This document shows, piece by piece, positions 33,452 through 44,547 of a stretch of DNA of 64,000 bases. The position numbers and the translations under genes are program-made. Origin of the DNA: Coprinopsis marcescibilis (taxonomy: Eukaryota; Basidiomycota; Agaricomycetes; Agaricales; Psathyrellaceae). The DNA lies in contig ML210224.1 in the NCBI GenBank assembly GCA_004369085.1, forward strand, positions 62,001 through 126,000, in the 5' to 3' direction. Each line of letters starts with the position of its first letter. Within the stretch, counting starts at the first letter, position 1. Below the pieces are notes generated by a model that worked only from the letters and a program-made list of their open reading frames with translations, was not told where the DNA came from and made no database searches.

Positions 33452-35741
33452 GCCCGCTCCGCTCTGACAAGAGCTTAGGGATCAATCATCACAGTGGGCA
33501 CCTGAGTGCACTCCAGCGATAGTTCGTAACGAAGAAGGCACATGAAACCACTATGCCGATACCAGGGCGCTGTGATGCATGATTCTGCTCGAAGCCGCAG
33601 CGTAGTTGTTGTGTACTGCTCGGAAAGGGCCTCAGTAGTAAAACAGCCCATCTACCGCCCAAGCGAGACTCCCGGTCTGCACCTCGTTACATTAATTTGC
33701 GCCACGATCCCGCGAGTTGGATGTAGTCAAGCGCCTCTCTCCCCTGGCCGCCGGTACCCTCCGCAGCCGTCTGCCTGTGGACCTGGTGGATGCGCCCTGG
33801 ACCTGAGGCCTTAGCTCCTGAGCGACTGCCGCCATCAGTGAGGCACACTGGTGATGCGATGTTTCAGCTATTGAATTGATTTCAGAATTGTAAGCGCCCG
33901 TTGACAGCGTGACCGAATTTTCCGGGTTCCGAATTAATTGCCGTGACCTGGGGGAAACCTGTGTACATAGGACGAGTCTGAGGGAACCAAATCACATAAT
34001 CCTGTTAACAGCAACTTGCACCCAATGCAGATAACGATTCGCCGGCACGTCTTTTGTAGTGCTGTTTCGTAGACGCACAGGCCCAGTGGCGCTGACCTGC
34101 GCTGACCGGGTCTCCTAATCTGGCACCCACACGTCCAAATGCGTCAGGACCTCTTATTCCAGATTGGTTGCGTAGATTTGATAGGATCCACGTCACCCAG
34201 GTGGTCATTTTGCTGTGCTGTTATTGACTTCGGAATTGGAGTTGAAACTTACATTGAGATTTCTACTCGGATATGATGAGACCGGTCATGGACCCGCCTC
34301 ACTTATTACCACTGTTTAAGACTGACGACAAGGGACCATGACGAGAAAGAAGGTGATTTCCAACTTGAAAGGATTAATAAATCGTAATTTGGGCAGTTGA
34401 GAAGCCTCAATTGACCAGAAATCATAGAGGTCATCCTCGAAATATCCCCGTATAGTCCGGAGTCGGTGGATACGCGATGATAAGACGACGAATCTAAAGG
34501 GCCATGCACTCCAACAATGGACCTCGGACTTGGTGCACAGCGGGCCAGCGCCAACTCTCTTTATGCCATCACGCCATCAATTGGCGACTGGTGTTGCCGC
34601 TGCCAACTTGCTCATTTATCGCGCGGGAGCGGAACATATATGTACACAACTCAAGATGGCGCCTGATAGCGAAAAGAGAACAAAAATGCCAACTATTATC
34701 CGACGGCGATAATGAACGCCATACATCCCATTGATCAGGAGGACAGGTCACGCCTCCGCGTCTGCAATTGTCCCCAGTTGGCCCAAGGCCCAGGGCCCAA
34801 GCGCCCCAGGTCGGGACGATTTCCGGATCCATCATTGCCTGATCTTATGGCGTCTAGCTCTACCATTCCAGCGGCTGTCACGGCTCTGAATGGTTAGCGG
34901 TGGCGAGCATGTAAGAGCATAAGCATATCGCACTTTTAGGGAGGGAGTGGGAGTCCGTGGAGAGCCCAATTCGAGAATTGGACTCAATCGCCGCACGATG
35001 CTGCATTATCAGAAGCTCTTGGACGGTGACACCCAATTAAGTACGAAATAGTTCTCGATTTGAATCATGACCGTTCTAAGTGCACCGGGTGACCAGGGGC
35101 GGAAGGTTCCCGAGTACTAAGGCCCTCAGGATCAACTCTTTATCGTACTTCGATTGGCGTTCGAACGTTCTTGACCACCTACTATCACAGTTCTATCCCC
35201 AGGACGATATAAATGGCAAAGTGATTATTATGGACTCCTCAGATACAGCGAGAAATCGCGAAAAGGAAGCAGCGACAAAAGAAACGTGCTCACCTGCTCC
35301 TTGGCGAAGCGCAACCTCGGTAGGAGTGTGAGGTAGGTTGAGTCTGAGCCCTGAGGCTGTCGTTGTAAACATACCCGAGGTGAAAATTCGAGCGCTGCCA
35401 AACATGCAAACTTACGAGAAACCTCGTGTTGGATGCGAGTCCGTCGCCTGACCGGAATCCCAAGAAGAATGGTTCTTCGTATCAGAAATTCGACGCCGGA
35501 TGGACTCGGACTGCGAAGACAGCCTCATGTTCCCTATCATTCGTTACAGTTTGATGGAAGGGCAAAAGGACATTACGGCCGATACTAACATAGTGAATAA
35601 GAAGGGGCAAGGTGTCTTTAAAGAATTATGTGGCAGATGTGAATGTCGTGCTCATTGTATGGATGGACATGTGGAAGCCACGAGTTGTCAGGCAGACTTG
35701 ATGAATCCAGATTAATGCGTCACCGTGCAACGACATTCTGT

Positions 35742-35754
35742 TTGACTCGGGAAC
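35742..35754 (+). repeat. 13-mer TTGACTCGGGAAC, copy 2
   Basis: Exact copy on the plus strand, just downstream of the cyclin gene's stop codon. The match to copy 1 extends by one further base (G). Confidence 0.7.
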
Positions 35755-36033
35755 GATGAAATTTGCATGTATTCATGGTTCGATATTGCGTTAAATTTAT
35801 ACAAGTACAATTGATTGAAAGGATATAAGTAATTGATAATGAGTGTGATGTATGTAGATGTAATTGTACCATTGCAAGAGTCAGTTAATTGTGAGAGATG
35901 CTGAATGAAATTTCTACTCCTGTCCAACGTGCGCAAAAACGGTATCAATGGATGAGGGTATAGACGAACAGGCATGGTTTTGAGCATTGCGTGGGGCATG
36001 GGACTGAGAAACAAGGGACAGGCAAATTGAATG

Positions 36034-37103
36034 CTACCACCGCGACGGCAGAGCGAAGGCGAACATTTGGCCCTTGAGCGGATGTATCTGAGGTGCATCT
36101 TCAACGACGGAGAACCCAGGAGAGGAGTCGATGCCGTATATTCGAGCAGTGTTGTTTTCGGGGCCAACAGGAGTCTGCGGCGACGAGGAAGACGCTGGAG
36201 ATGATGATGCGGAGTAACTGGGAGAGGGTGTGCCGGAGTTGCTGGGGGAATTCCGTCTTGATGAGTTGGCGGAAGGAACGGAGGTTTGAATTCGGGTTGT
36301 GCTGGGTGAAGCATTCCGATGCTGGCCAAAATTGGGAATAGCATTGGTGGTCGAGTCTGGCTCTGGCACGGGCGTCGCAGTCGACGACGAGGCAGCTCTC
36401 GAGGCTCTTTTTGACACGAAGGTGAGAGGAAAATTAGGATATGTCTTGCGGTCCTCGGAGAATTCCTGGCGGACGGCCTTTTCGAAATTGCTGAGGATAG
36501 GTTCGTCGACGGTAAGCTCCCAGTCCAGGTAACTGCACATCTCGCGTTCCATCTGGTTTATCTCCCTGAGAGTGAACATGCCCTGAGCGACGATGCCCCA
36601 GGATTTGTTGGAATAGGTGTCATCGCAGATGACTTTGGAGGCAATCATAAAGGCGGAGATGAACAATCGATGGCCTGAGGAGCCACGAGCAGTGGGAAAG
36701 CGAGCCTTTAGCCGTTGGAGCAGTACGAGGGCGGCGAAAGACACGGAAGTGTGTAGCTTGGTGCGGTGAAGGGCATATGCGATGAAGTGCGGTAGTTTGG
36801 CCTGGGAATGCGTGGCCGCTGGGGGGTACTCCGGACATGCGAACAGATGAGTGATGAACCTAGCGCACATGCGTGCCATTGGTTCATGACTGTAGAACGG
36901 GTCAGGCCTCGAAACGGCAGTCGTAGCCTGCGAATCGGAAGCACAACTTAGCGCTGGAGAAAAAAATCCGGCAGTTTAGCGCTCACAGGTACTGATTGGT
37001 TCGATTTGAGACGAGGTGCTCCGGTACTCGGCCTGCGATAGTCGACATACTGCTGTCCCGCTATAGATTGAGTTGCAGTATTTGTGATGGTGGTGGTCGA
37101 CAT
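36034..37103 (-). CDS. Pcl/Pho80-type cyclin
   Basis: 336 residues in two exons (37103..36987, 36927..36034; 59 nt intron). The start ATG gives MSTTTITNTATQSIAG. The cyclin box runs from about residue 50 to 170: MARMCARFITHLFACPEY, a LHTSVSFAALVLLQRLKARF helix, GHRLFISAFMIASKVICDDT (diagnostic of the family), NKSWGIVAQGMFTLREINQM and EREMCSYLDWELTVDEPIL. The C-terminal third is Ser/Pro-rich and probably disordered, with many potential phosphorylation sites. Such cyclins partner Pho85-class kinases in nutrient signalling and morphogenesis. It is the only well-supported gene in a roughly 9 kb gene-poor island. Confidence 0.9.
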
Positions 37104-39746
37104 TAAGGGTAAAAAGAGGATGAGCGGGCCTGACACGCAAGAACTGCTGGGAGGATAGGTACGCAACCGCCAACCTTGTTGATGATTATATATATACAGC
37201 AACTTGCCATCAGGGTGTGGGAGAAAAAAACTTTTTACATTGGGGCCGGCCGCCATTTACTTACCCCATCCACTGCATTTGCACTGCTTTCTTATTCCCA
37301 AAACAAAAAACCAATCGTCGAACAGTAACTCCTTGGGCGGCTATCTATTTGCTTTCTTCAAGTACATACTATGCAACTCGAACAAGCCACTGGATTAACG
37401 CTCTCCAATTTCTACGGTATGCCCCCAATTGCGGTCTGACCATAACAGGGTGATGACCAGTGGACACAGCAATTTACTCCCTGCCACACTGTCACCGGTC
37501 GGCAAACATCCCTCCGCCATGACACTCAAATGCTAAGTACATACTGATTCAGCCTCGCAGCAATGGTGCTGTGCCTCGTGGATCTTTGCTTTCCATCCCT
37601 CGTCTACACGTTTCCAGATCCCGCTGGGGATCCACTTCCGGTTCGTGCTAGCTTCCTTCAACACGCCTAGTCCGACCCTAAACCTGGAACCCAACATGTT
37701 TCGACGGAACATTCAACTTCAAGCATTTGTTCATCTCGCCAACCTTCCGGTCTTGCTAAGCCTAGTCCCGTGCTTTGACTAATGTCGTCCCGACAACTTG
37801 AATGGGTGATAGTATCACTTTGTCTCTCGACAATAGAGACAGATACAAAACATCAGTCCTGACCCTGCCTCCCGCCTCATCCTCTTGACAACATCACCAA
37901 CAACTTGTCGTCAGACTATTCTTTTAATCGACTTCTCCCACCGCTTTGGTTACGGTTACTCCGACTTAACCTCGAACTCCCGCGATGGTTGCAGATCACT
38001 TCTCAGCATTGTGTTGGGGTACACCTGCTCCACCCAGCCCCCCCTTTCTCCAGTTTTGCAGCAAAGGCAATGTGGCTAGTAGTCCTTCCGTACCGAGAAT
38101 AGCTTTTCCGTCTGGGCTCCAATTCCCGACTTCCCGGGCATTCGCTCTTCATTCCTCCGATATCCATCTCTTCGATCCAAAACTTGCTAAGTGTGATCGA
38201 TTGTGATGCTTCGCTTCGTAGACCTCATTAAAACAAACTCGGCGCCATTTGACTCGGTGGATGGGCCTCAAGTAGCTCAAGAACCTTTGCCTTGGTTGTT
38301 GAACCTTTTTTGCTGAGGGAATTCGCTATCGATGTGATTATCTCAGGAAGACAGAGAAGGGTCTGTGTTCATCTCAAACGTTCGTGCATCGATTTCTTTC
38401 CATATCCACTCCAGTCTTCTTCCAACAACTCGTGGAAATATCCCCCTGGAACACATGTTGAGTCTTTTCACACCAAGTCATATGGACCTTCGCCGCATAA
38501 AGACAAGAGGGGCTTTTATGGGATACCTACTTAGTAGCAAAAAGAATTTGCCTTTCTATTATTACCTTTCGTTATGGTTATGTACCACTGCTCCCATGTC
38601 TATGTCGCAAAAGGCACATTTGATTTTTTAATGGCGCCTCAAGCTGGACCAGAGTGGCGCTTCCAAGTAAGGACCCACATAGCGTTCGCACCTGGCGCAT
38701 TGATTGACTCGGGCATCCAAATGAATCTCGGACGAAGCCCCTGGGCTTACAGCAAGCTAAATCGGCCATGAAGCTCCAGGTTCTACTTCAAGTATAGTTG
38801 TATCACCCATGCTGAATCCTCGGTGTACCACAAAGATCGATTATTAGTTGGGCCGTTACAAACTGTCCCCGAATTCGGTCGAACAGCTGAAGCCTTTATT
38901 CAACGAATGAATGAAATTGGTGGCAACCGACGAGAGAACATTCAAACCTTGTTCAATCAATTAATTCAACTGTCGCTGGCAGAACGTCCAGCATGCACCC
39001 ATGACTCTAGAGCGCGCTAACTTTGTTTAAAGTTCGTTATCATATCTGACACTAGTATAATTTGAACTTATCTCTATCGTCAACGGTGGGTGGGTGACAT
39101 CAAACGCTTGGATACATGTAGTCTATCAAGTTCCCGAGCTCTCTGTTTGATGAAGGTATGTATGATGCTGTATAATGATGGCATTTATTGACAGATGCAC
39201 AAAGAGATTCTTAAAAATGGCGTTGAATATAAATCTTTCGGCTGGCTTCAGCCAAGAGTTTGAGTAACTATGGATATCTAACACCGTTCTATAAGGAAAG
39301 ATTCTGCTTTGAATATTACAACGGGCTGTGACATCAAGTTCTGTACTTAAGTTAGTATGTCCCAGGACAAACGCTGATCTACAATTGTTTCCGCAAAAGC
39401 TCTCTTTGTGTGAGCAAGGGCCGCGCCTTAACTGCCGTAGGGTGAACGTTTGATATTTGATACCTGTACAAGACCACGAAACAAGGTGCCAGCAGGTACC
39501 GAGTATAATCGAAGAAATTACGGAAGCATCAAGGACACGTTTTAGCCATGAGGACTTACACCGACGGTACATCCCATCTTATGGAATATGCTATTTGTGT
39601 CTTCACGACGTTTCTAATCATCGGGCCACCGAGCTAAGCCTGCAGGTACTACGCACTCGGGTCGCGAGACTTCTCGAGATTCGAGAAAATCTCATACACT
39701 CCGAGATACCTGGGGGATGCTCAAGTCGTAGAAGTGGCGTTCTTTA

Positions 39747-39778
39747 CTCGTGGGTGCCAAAAGTGATGGCACCCCCAT
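39747..39778 (+). repeat. Left terminal inverted repeat of the 699 bp element
   Basis: 32 bp, preceded by TA. Itself contains an internal short inverted pair GGGTGCC/GGCACCC, so each end could fold on its own. Confidence 0.88.
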
Positions 39779-40413
39779 GTTCTGCATATAACTCAGGAAC
39801 AGCACAACTTTTTATTGCCTAACTTTGCCATCTTATTCAGCTACATCCACTGGGCAAATCTGTAAGCTATCAAGATCTTTTATCCAGAGACAGAGGAAAT
39901 AAACAAGATGTACCAAGAATTTTGACTACCCTATAAATTCTATCTTGCTTGATAGCTGGTATTTTAGCACCAAATTTGGCATGTAGGCTAAGGTAAATAG
40001 GCTGAGTCCACAACCAAAATTTGAGGACCAGAGATGTACTCCATAAGTTGATATATGGGTAACGAAATCGCAATAATATGTGATTTGATGGCATTTCACA
40101 CAATTTTAGAGGGAATTTGGGGTTTTGCATAGGCTGTTGTACCTGACTCACTGAAGCAGGTATTCCCAAATTTCTAGAGGGTGCTCAAATATACATTTCC
40201 TACACTCTGTGATAATATCAAGATAAAAGATACACTCAGTCCAAAGATATAAGCTCACAGCCAAACAGTTATTATCATTTTATGGATTCAATTTTGATTC
40301 AATTTTTAGGGTCTTGGGCAGAAACAGTACATATTATAGTAGGTATTCTAATACTCAAAGTATATGGCATCAAAATCTGCTGTTGTTGAGTAAATCTGAA
40401 AACACTTTCAAAA

Positions 40414-40445
40414 ATGGGGGTGCCATCACTTTTGGCACCCACGAG
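40414..40445 (-). repeat. Right terminal inverted repeat of the 699 bp element
   Basis: Exact reverse complement of 39747..39778, followed by TA. Confidence 0.88.
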
Positions 40446-41282
40446 TATTCTTAGAGTCATTCTGACTGATGAACAAGCTGTTTTCCGTTGCCCCATGTTG
40501 AAATACCTAGCAAGTAAAGTCCGTTCAATTCTGATTGCCGCCTGAAACGGCTTTGGAAATGCCAAGCTCAAGCCACATATCCCTTTGTGAGTGGCTTCAA
40601 CGCCAGCAGCCAGTTGGGACATCCTTTGTTTACTTCGGCGTGCCCCCATTATTCGAAGTCATCGGACGCGGGGGGTTTGGTGCCAAACCTGCATCGAAGG
40701 ATTAATTGGGTTCCTAGGTGTCTGATCGCTATCAGTTGTGGTTTCCCTCGTGGTCTTGGGCGCCTAAAGATGCACCGACCTGGACACTGCTCCAGGACGC
40801 GTTGATTGGCGCCTACATATATCAACACGACGCATTCGTACAAACTCGGAAACATCCACACAGGATGCGCACGCCAAACAGAGGTTCGCTCCCGGCTTGT
40901 ACTGCCTTGGCCAGCGTAGTGAGAAATGTGCATACGTGACTCATACATGCGCGCAGTCGCGTCTGCTACACTCCGCCGACTCCGATGTCCGGTGTTGTTT
41001 ATACTCCTGTGGCAAGACTCAACCCAGGAGATGACTTGGACAGCATGACGCATAGTGAGGCAAAAACGAGCCTGATCTTGGCAAAGTTGCGTTTGAAATG
41101 CTTGGGCGGCTGAACAGGCACAGGGTGGCGCAAGACACTTGTAGAAAACTGACATCACCGCTATGCAGCAGCTATCTCCTGCGTAAAGTGCCGGTCTAGA
41201 TCGCCCGCCGCCCGACAGGCGCATGGATCAGCCGACCACGATTTGGAGCCCTGCGGTTCACTCAGGTCAGGGGTGCTACTAC

Positions 41283-41295
41283 TTGACTCGGGAAC
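41283..41295 (+). repeat. 13-mer TTGACTCGGGAAC, copy 3
   Basis: Exact copy, about 370 bp downstream of the glycerate kinase stop (that gene is on the minus strand). Confidence 0.7.
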
Positions 41296-41661
41296 TGCCC
41301 CCCCATAAAGTCATGGTCCGATTGTCCGATCTTTTTTTGCCGGCTGCATAGGCAGGAATGATGATACGTACCATCGAAATGAAGGGATGTCGATGAACTC
41401 TGGGTGTGTAGATGTAACCTGCCAAGGGGTTGGCAAGGATCATAGTACATTGTTACGTTTACACAAGGTTAGGGAGTAAAAATGATGTTATTGCAGTGAA
41501 GAGCTAGGGAGCTAGGGAGTATATTAGTACATTCGACGGATGAAGCAAATATGTGTTATGATCCATGTTGTGAAGAGGAGCATTGTCCATAAGATTAGAG
41601 GGCCCTCGGTACTTTCGCGGAACATGCAAGATGTCAGGACTCGGTGGAGGGCGGTGCTTGC

Positions 41662-42686
41662 CTATACCCTTTCCTTGCTCCTCAAAAGTTGTCGTTCAAG
41701 GCCAAGAGTAAGATCAAGGCATCCACCCGGAAACAACCCAGATCCATTGCCGAAATCTTGTGCTGTGGTTCCAAAAAATACATAACCAGGGATGTACCTG
41801 TCAATAAACCTAGATAGGGGCACCATGTTAAACTTCTGGTTTTGGGGACAAGCGAGGCTAGACCTACATCTTAACCTCATCATCTGACATCCCTTGATTC
41901 CTCAAAGACTTCATGTAATGCTCCTGCTCTAGGCGCCATTGATAGATTATCTTGTATGCAGAACCATCATCTGGGGTTGCGGGTGGTAGGCCAAACTGAC
42001 GGATGCTGCGCGTTAGAACGTGGGCCTATGACACGCAACGACTCAACACACACCTTGATTAGAACGTCAAATAATCCCCAGAGTTCTTTGTACCCCTGCA
42101 GATACTTGCTGATCTTGACAATATCTGCCTTGCTGCAGATATCTTCCTGTATTTCCAGCTTCCTTCTTTCCTCCTCCCAGGTCTTCCACTGTGCCTCAAG
42201 TTCCTCAGCAATTATCGGGTGGAACCCGACACACCAGCCCTCAAACAGAACGACATCAATCACAGGGGGTTGATGAATGAGTGGACTCTCCCCAGGAGGC
42301 AGCCGATCCCCTTGGCCATTAAACCGACTTTTATCGAAGGAAGGAAGCTGTGTTTCGGACGCGTGCTGCTTCAACGACGTAAGAACCCGGCAGGCCAATT
42401 GGACATCGTGTGTTCCAGGTTGTCCACGCCCATGCAAAAGACGGTTACGAGAATACTGATTTGCTAGTTCGACCAATCCCATGTGTGGAAGATAGAAGTC
42501 GTCAATAGACAGAACCACGACCCGAAGAGGGTTTGGGTCTGTGGCCATTTCTTTCTGCACTTCTGCAGAAACAAAGGACTTGCCTGACCCCTGAGGTCCC
42601 TGAAGAGCTACAAGCAAAGGTTTGGCGGTTGTTAGAGAGTGTCTCAAGCGAATATAGTTCTTTACTGCTCCAATTACAGACATCAT
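41662..42686 (-). CDS. D-glycerate 3-kinase (Tda10/GLYK family)
   Basis: P-loop kinase that phosphorylates glycerate to 3-phosphoglycerate. Three exons (42686..42054, 41995..41868, 41809..41662; two 58 nt introns) give 302 residues. Features: Walker A GPQGSGKSF near residue 30, SIDDFYLPH, the lid region with RGQPGTHDVQLA, PSFDKSRFNGQGDR, and the Walker B-like VVLFEGWCVGF. After splicing, the family's C-terminal signature appears: AYKIIYQWRLEQEHYM, GMSDDEVKMFIDRYIPGYVF. The frame continues upstream to 42719 but without an ATG, so the first Met of the tandem pair at 42686 is taken as start. A spliced 5' exon cannot be excluded. Divergent from RER1 across about 216 bp. Confidence 0.9.
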
Positions 42687-42902
42687 CGCGTCGGGGGGCT
42701 TGAATGAGTGTGCGGTCAACTTGTTTACTGAGTCCGTCTTACAGCCAGCGATTGATGACGAATTTAAATCTCCGCCTTAATGACAAATTGCTCCCACCAG
42801 AGTCCACGTCGGCATAAACGCTTGCCTCAACGTCACGCTCGTCGCCGACGACGCCCTCCTACTAACTCTTCTTGGCTATTCACGAATCGAATCACGACCG
42901 TC
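42687..42902. promoter_or_regulatory. Shared divergent promoter of glycerate kinase and RER1
   Basis: The 216 bp between the two start codons must contain both promoters and 5' leaders. The RER1 frame is open upstream to an ATG at 42780, giving an Arg/His-rich extension that is not family-like. Confidence 0.5.
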
Positions 42903-43776
42903 ATGATGTCAGATACCGACTCTGGTCTCGAACAGGCTCCTTTGCAGAACGTCTCTGCGCAATGGTCGAAAATTCAACGGCAATATCAGCAAACGCTCGA
43001 CCGCTGGACACCGCATATCCTTCAAAGATGGCTCGCCTTGGCTGGTTTGGTTGTGATATTTTTCCTCAGGATTGTGTTCGCTCAAGGGGTACGTAACTTG
43101 CCAACTTTCTCGGAAATCCTTGCTAATTGTCCCATTTAGTGGTACATTGGTTCGTGCAGGCTGATTTCTAACTACGTTCAAGTTGCTAAACCTGAATTTC
43201 ATTTCATACAGTGTGCTGTACGTATTCCACTCTTTGCTTAACGAGATATTGTTAACGTGTTTTGGTTTGTTTCATAGATGCGTTGGCCATATACCTCCTG
43301 AACCTTTTGCTTGCCTTCCTTCAACCAAAGTTTGATCCTTCCCTAGAGGAAGACCTTCTTGCGGATGAAATTGAAGAAGGAGGGGAAGTGGTTAGCCCAC
43401 TTCCATCGCAGCGAGACGACGAATTCAGGCCCTTCGTTCGGCGCTTACCAGAATGGCAGTTTTGGTATGCCATGGCCTGTCATAGAGTATGCTCCTGTTC
43501 TAACCTGTTCCAGGTTGTCTTCCACTAAAGCAACTGTCGTCGCCATCTTCTGCACGATGTTCGAAGTATTCGACGTCCCCGTTTATTGGCCTATCCTTGT
43601 GGTATACTTCTTCGTCCTATTCGCCCTCACCATGCGAAGACAGATCAGGTACGTCTCTGAACAAGTCTGCTTTTTGTATGATTACTTACAACTCATCTTC
43701 CAGCCATATGATCAAGTACAAATATGTTCCTTTCGATATTGGCCGGAAGGCACGATACGGCAATGCAGCACGTTAA
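42903..43776 (+). CDS. RER1: Rer1-type retention receptor of early secretory membranes
   Basis: Golgi membrane protein that returns escaped ER membrane proteins. Six exons: 42903..43088, 43140..43149 (10 nt), 43212..43217 (6 nt), 43278..43464, 43514..43648, 43704..43776, totalling 198 residues. Recognised by [17 protein letters not shown], the four membrane segments ([76 protein letters not shown]), the acidic FDPSLEEDL and the [14 protein letters not shown] block. The tail [19 protein letters not shown] is also typical. The two microexons together encode WYIVCY and are needed to keep frame and conserved sequence. An in-frame MM pair starts the protein. Confidence 0.95.
43140..43149 (+). other. 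RER1 microexon, 10 nt
   Basis: TGGTACATTG, between a TTTAG acceptor and a GTTCGT donor; encodes W-Y-I and the first base of Val. Confidence 0.85.
43212..43217 (+). other. RER1 microexon, 6 nt
   Basis: TGTGCT, between an ATACAG acceptor and a GTACGT donor. It completes Val, gives Cys and begins Tyr, joining WYI to YALAIYLL exactly as in the family. Confidence 0.83.
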
Positions 43777-44547
43777 CCCGGCTGTTTAACTCTACCAGAC
43801 ATTTTAATGGCCTGACGCATATCTTCCTATCTCATTGTACGGTACTAGAAGGCTCGGCTTATACGCTTTGCGCGAAGGAGGAAGAATAGAGTGTACTTAA
43901 TACCCGGCGCAATACGATGGCCATTCCAACAGGAGTAGGTCGGGATACATTGAGAACCCTGGTCCGTGACAAGGTTGTTTGGGCCCTTGGGCATATACTG
44001 TGCTCCTGGAGCTTTCTCCGGGCCTCAAAGGGAGCTAGACGTCTGAACTGTACCTATCTATCGAGATTGATACCAAGTAGGTACATGCTTCCGTGCTACT
44101 TACGCACATACATTGCACTTAGGTTATTAGACCCGGTGGCAAGAATTCTTAAGCTCCTCGCGAGTGACACCGTGCATCCATTGCCGTCACCTGCCCTTCT
44201 AAGCGTGTTGACTCGGGAACTCGATTATTCGAAGATATCCAGAAGTACCATCCCCCAGGTCCGTGGATCTCAAAGTGATACTTAATGTGATGAAGTGCCT
44301 CTGGACGCGCAAGGATCCCAGTCGTGACGCTGACATGCCACGGATACAATTGTGCTTGCCTGAGGCATTTCCACACAAAAGGTGCGCCTAAAAGGACATA
44401 AAGAGACAAAGAAAAGAGAAAAGTACATTCAAAAATACAAGCGATGTTTTGCGAATATTTGGTAACATTTCGTTGTTCAATCGTACTTTTGATCCGCCTT
44501 TCCATACCAGCAACGCGACTCGATTCCCGAGTTCAACATCGTAGTAG
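43777..44547. other. Convergent intergenic region, no gene seen
   Basis: 771 bp between the RER1 stop (plus) and the GH74 stop (minus). ORFs of about 120 codons on both strands (43917..44285 plus, 44149..44505 minus) show no family resemblance. Contains the fourth 13-mer copy at 44208. Confidence 0.45.
44208..44220 (+). repeat. 13-mer TTGACTCGGGAAC, copy 4
   Basis: Exact copy in the convergent 3' region between RER1 and the xyloglucanase gene. Confidence 0.65.

Larger units (their letters stand above)
32540..36033. other. Gene-poor island, left part
   Basis: About 3.5 kb with no credible gene on either strand: ORFs are short, frames close often, and no known domain or transposase was recognised. 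It holds a perfect 10 bp hairpin (33197..33221) and two copies of a 13-mer shared with other sites to 44.2 kb. The stretch 35,720-36,033 is probably 3' UTR of the cyclin gene. Confidence 0.5.
39747..40445. mobile_element. Non-autonomous TA-flanked inverted-repeat transposon (Tc1/mariner-type MITE)
   Basis: Ends in exact 32 bp inverted repeats (39747..39778 and 40414..40445, outer end CTCGTGGGTGCCAAAAGTGA). Each is directly flanked by TA (39745-39746 and 40446-40447), the target duplication of the Tc1/mariner/pogo superfamily. The interior is AT-rich with no transposase; the longest frame (39870..40169, minus) has no DDE-type motif. The identical ends suggest recent insertion or selection on the ends. 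It would need a transposase supplied in trans. Superfamily assignment rests on TIR plus TA only. Confidence 0.85.
37104..41661. other. Gene-poor island, right part, with a transposable element
   Basis: About 4.5 kb without a secure gene. It begins with the cyclin promoter side. Inside are the 699 bp inverted-repeat element (39747..40445), a 13-mer copy at 41283, near-copies at 38228 and 38704, and at 40718..40840 (plus) a frame with WFPSWSWA that recalls fungal HET-domain proteins. The ORF at 38823..39020 (plus) looks protein-like but has no partner exons that I could find. Confidence 0.5.

Noticed and set aside
33439..35754. Inverted pair of the 13-mer as ends of a 2.3 kb transposon
   Set aside because: The match stops after 14 bases; neither inner nor outer flanks agree and no target duplication is seen.
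40649..41224. A 191-codon minus-strand ORF rich in Cys and Arg
   Set aside because: No Met-led conserved block, no domain resemblance, atypical composition; overlapping plus-strand frames are equally open.
43917..44285. 122-codon plus-strand ORF after RER1
   Set aside because: No family resemblance, and the minus strand is equally open over part of the same stretch.
44205..44545. Inverted GTTGA-CTCGGGAA-like pair at the 3' end of the xyloglucanase region
   Set aside because: The right-hand copy is imperfect and shifted by inserted bases; no target duplication is seen and the match does not extend.
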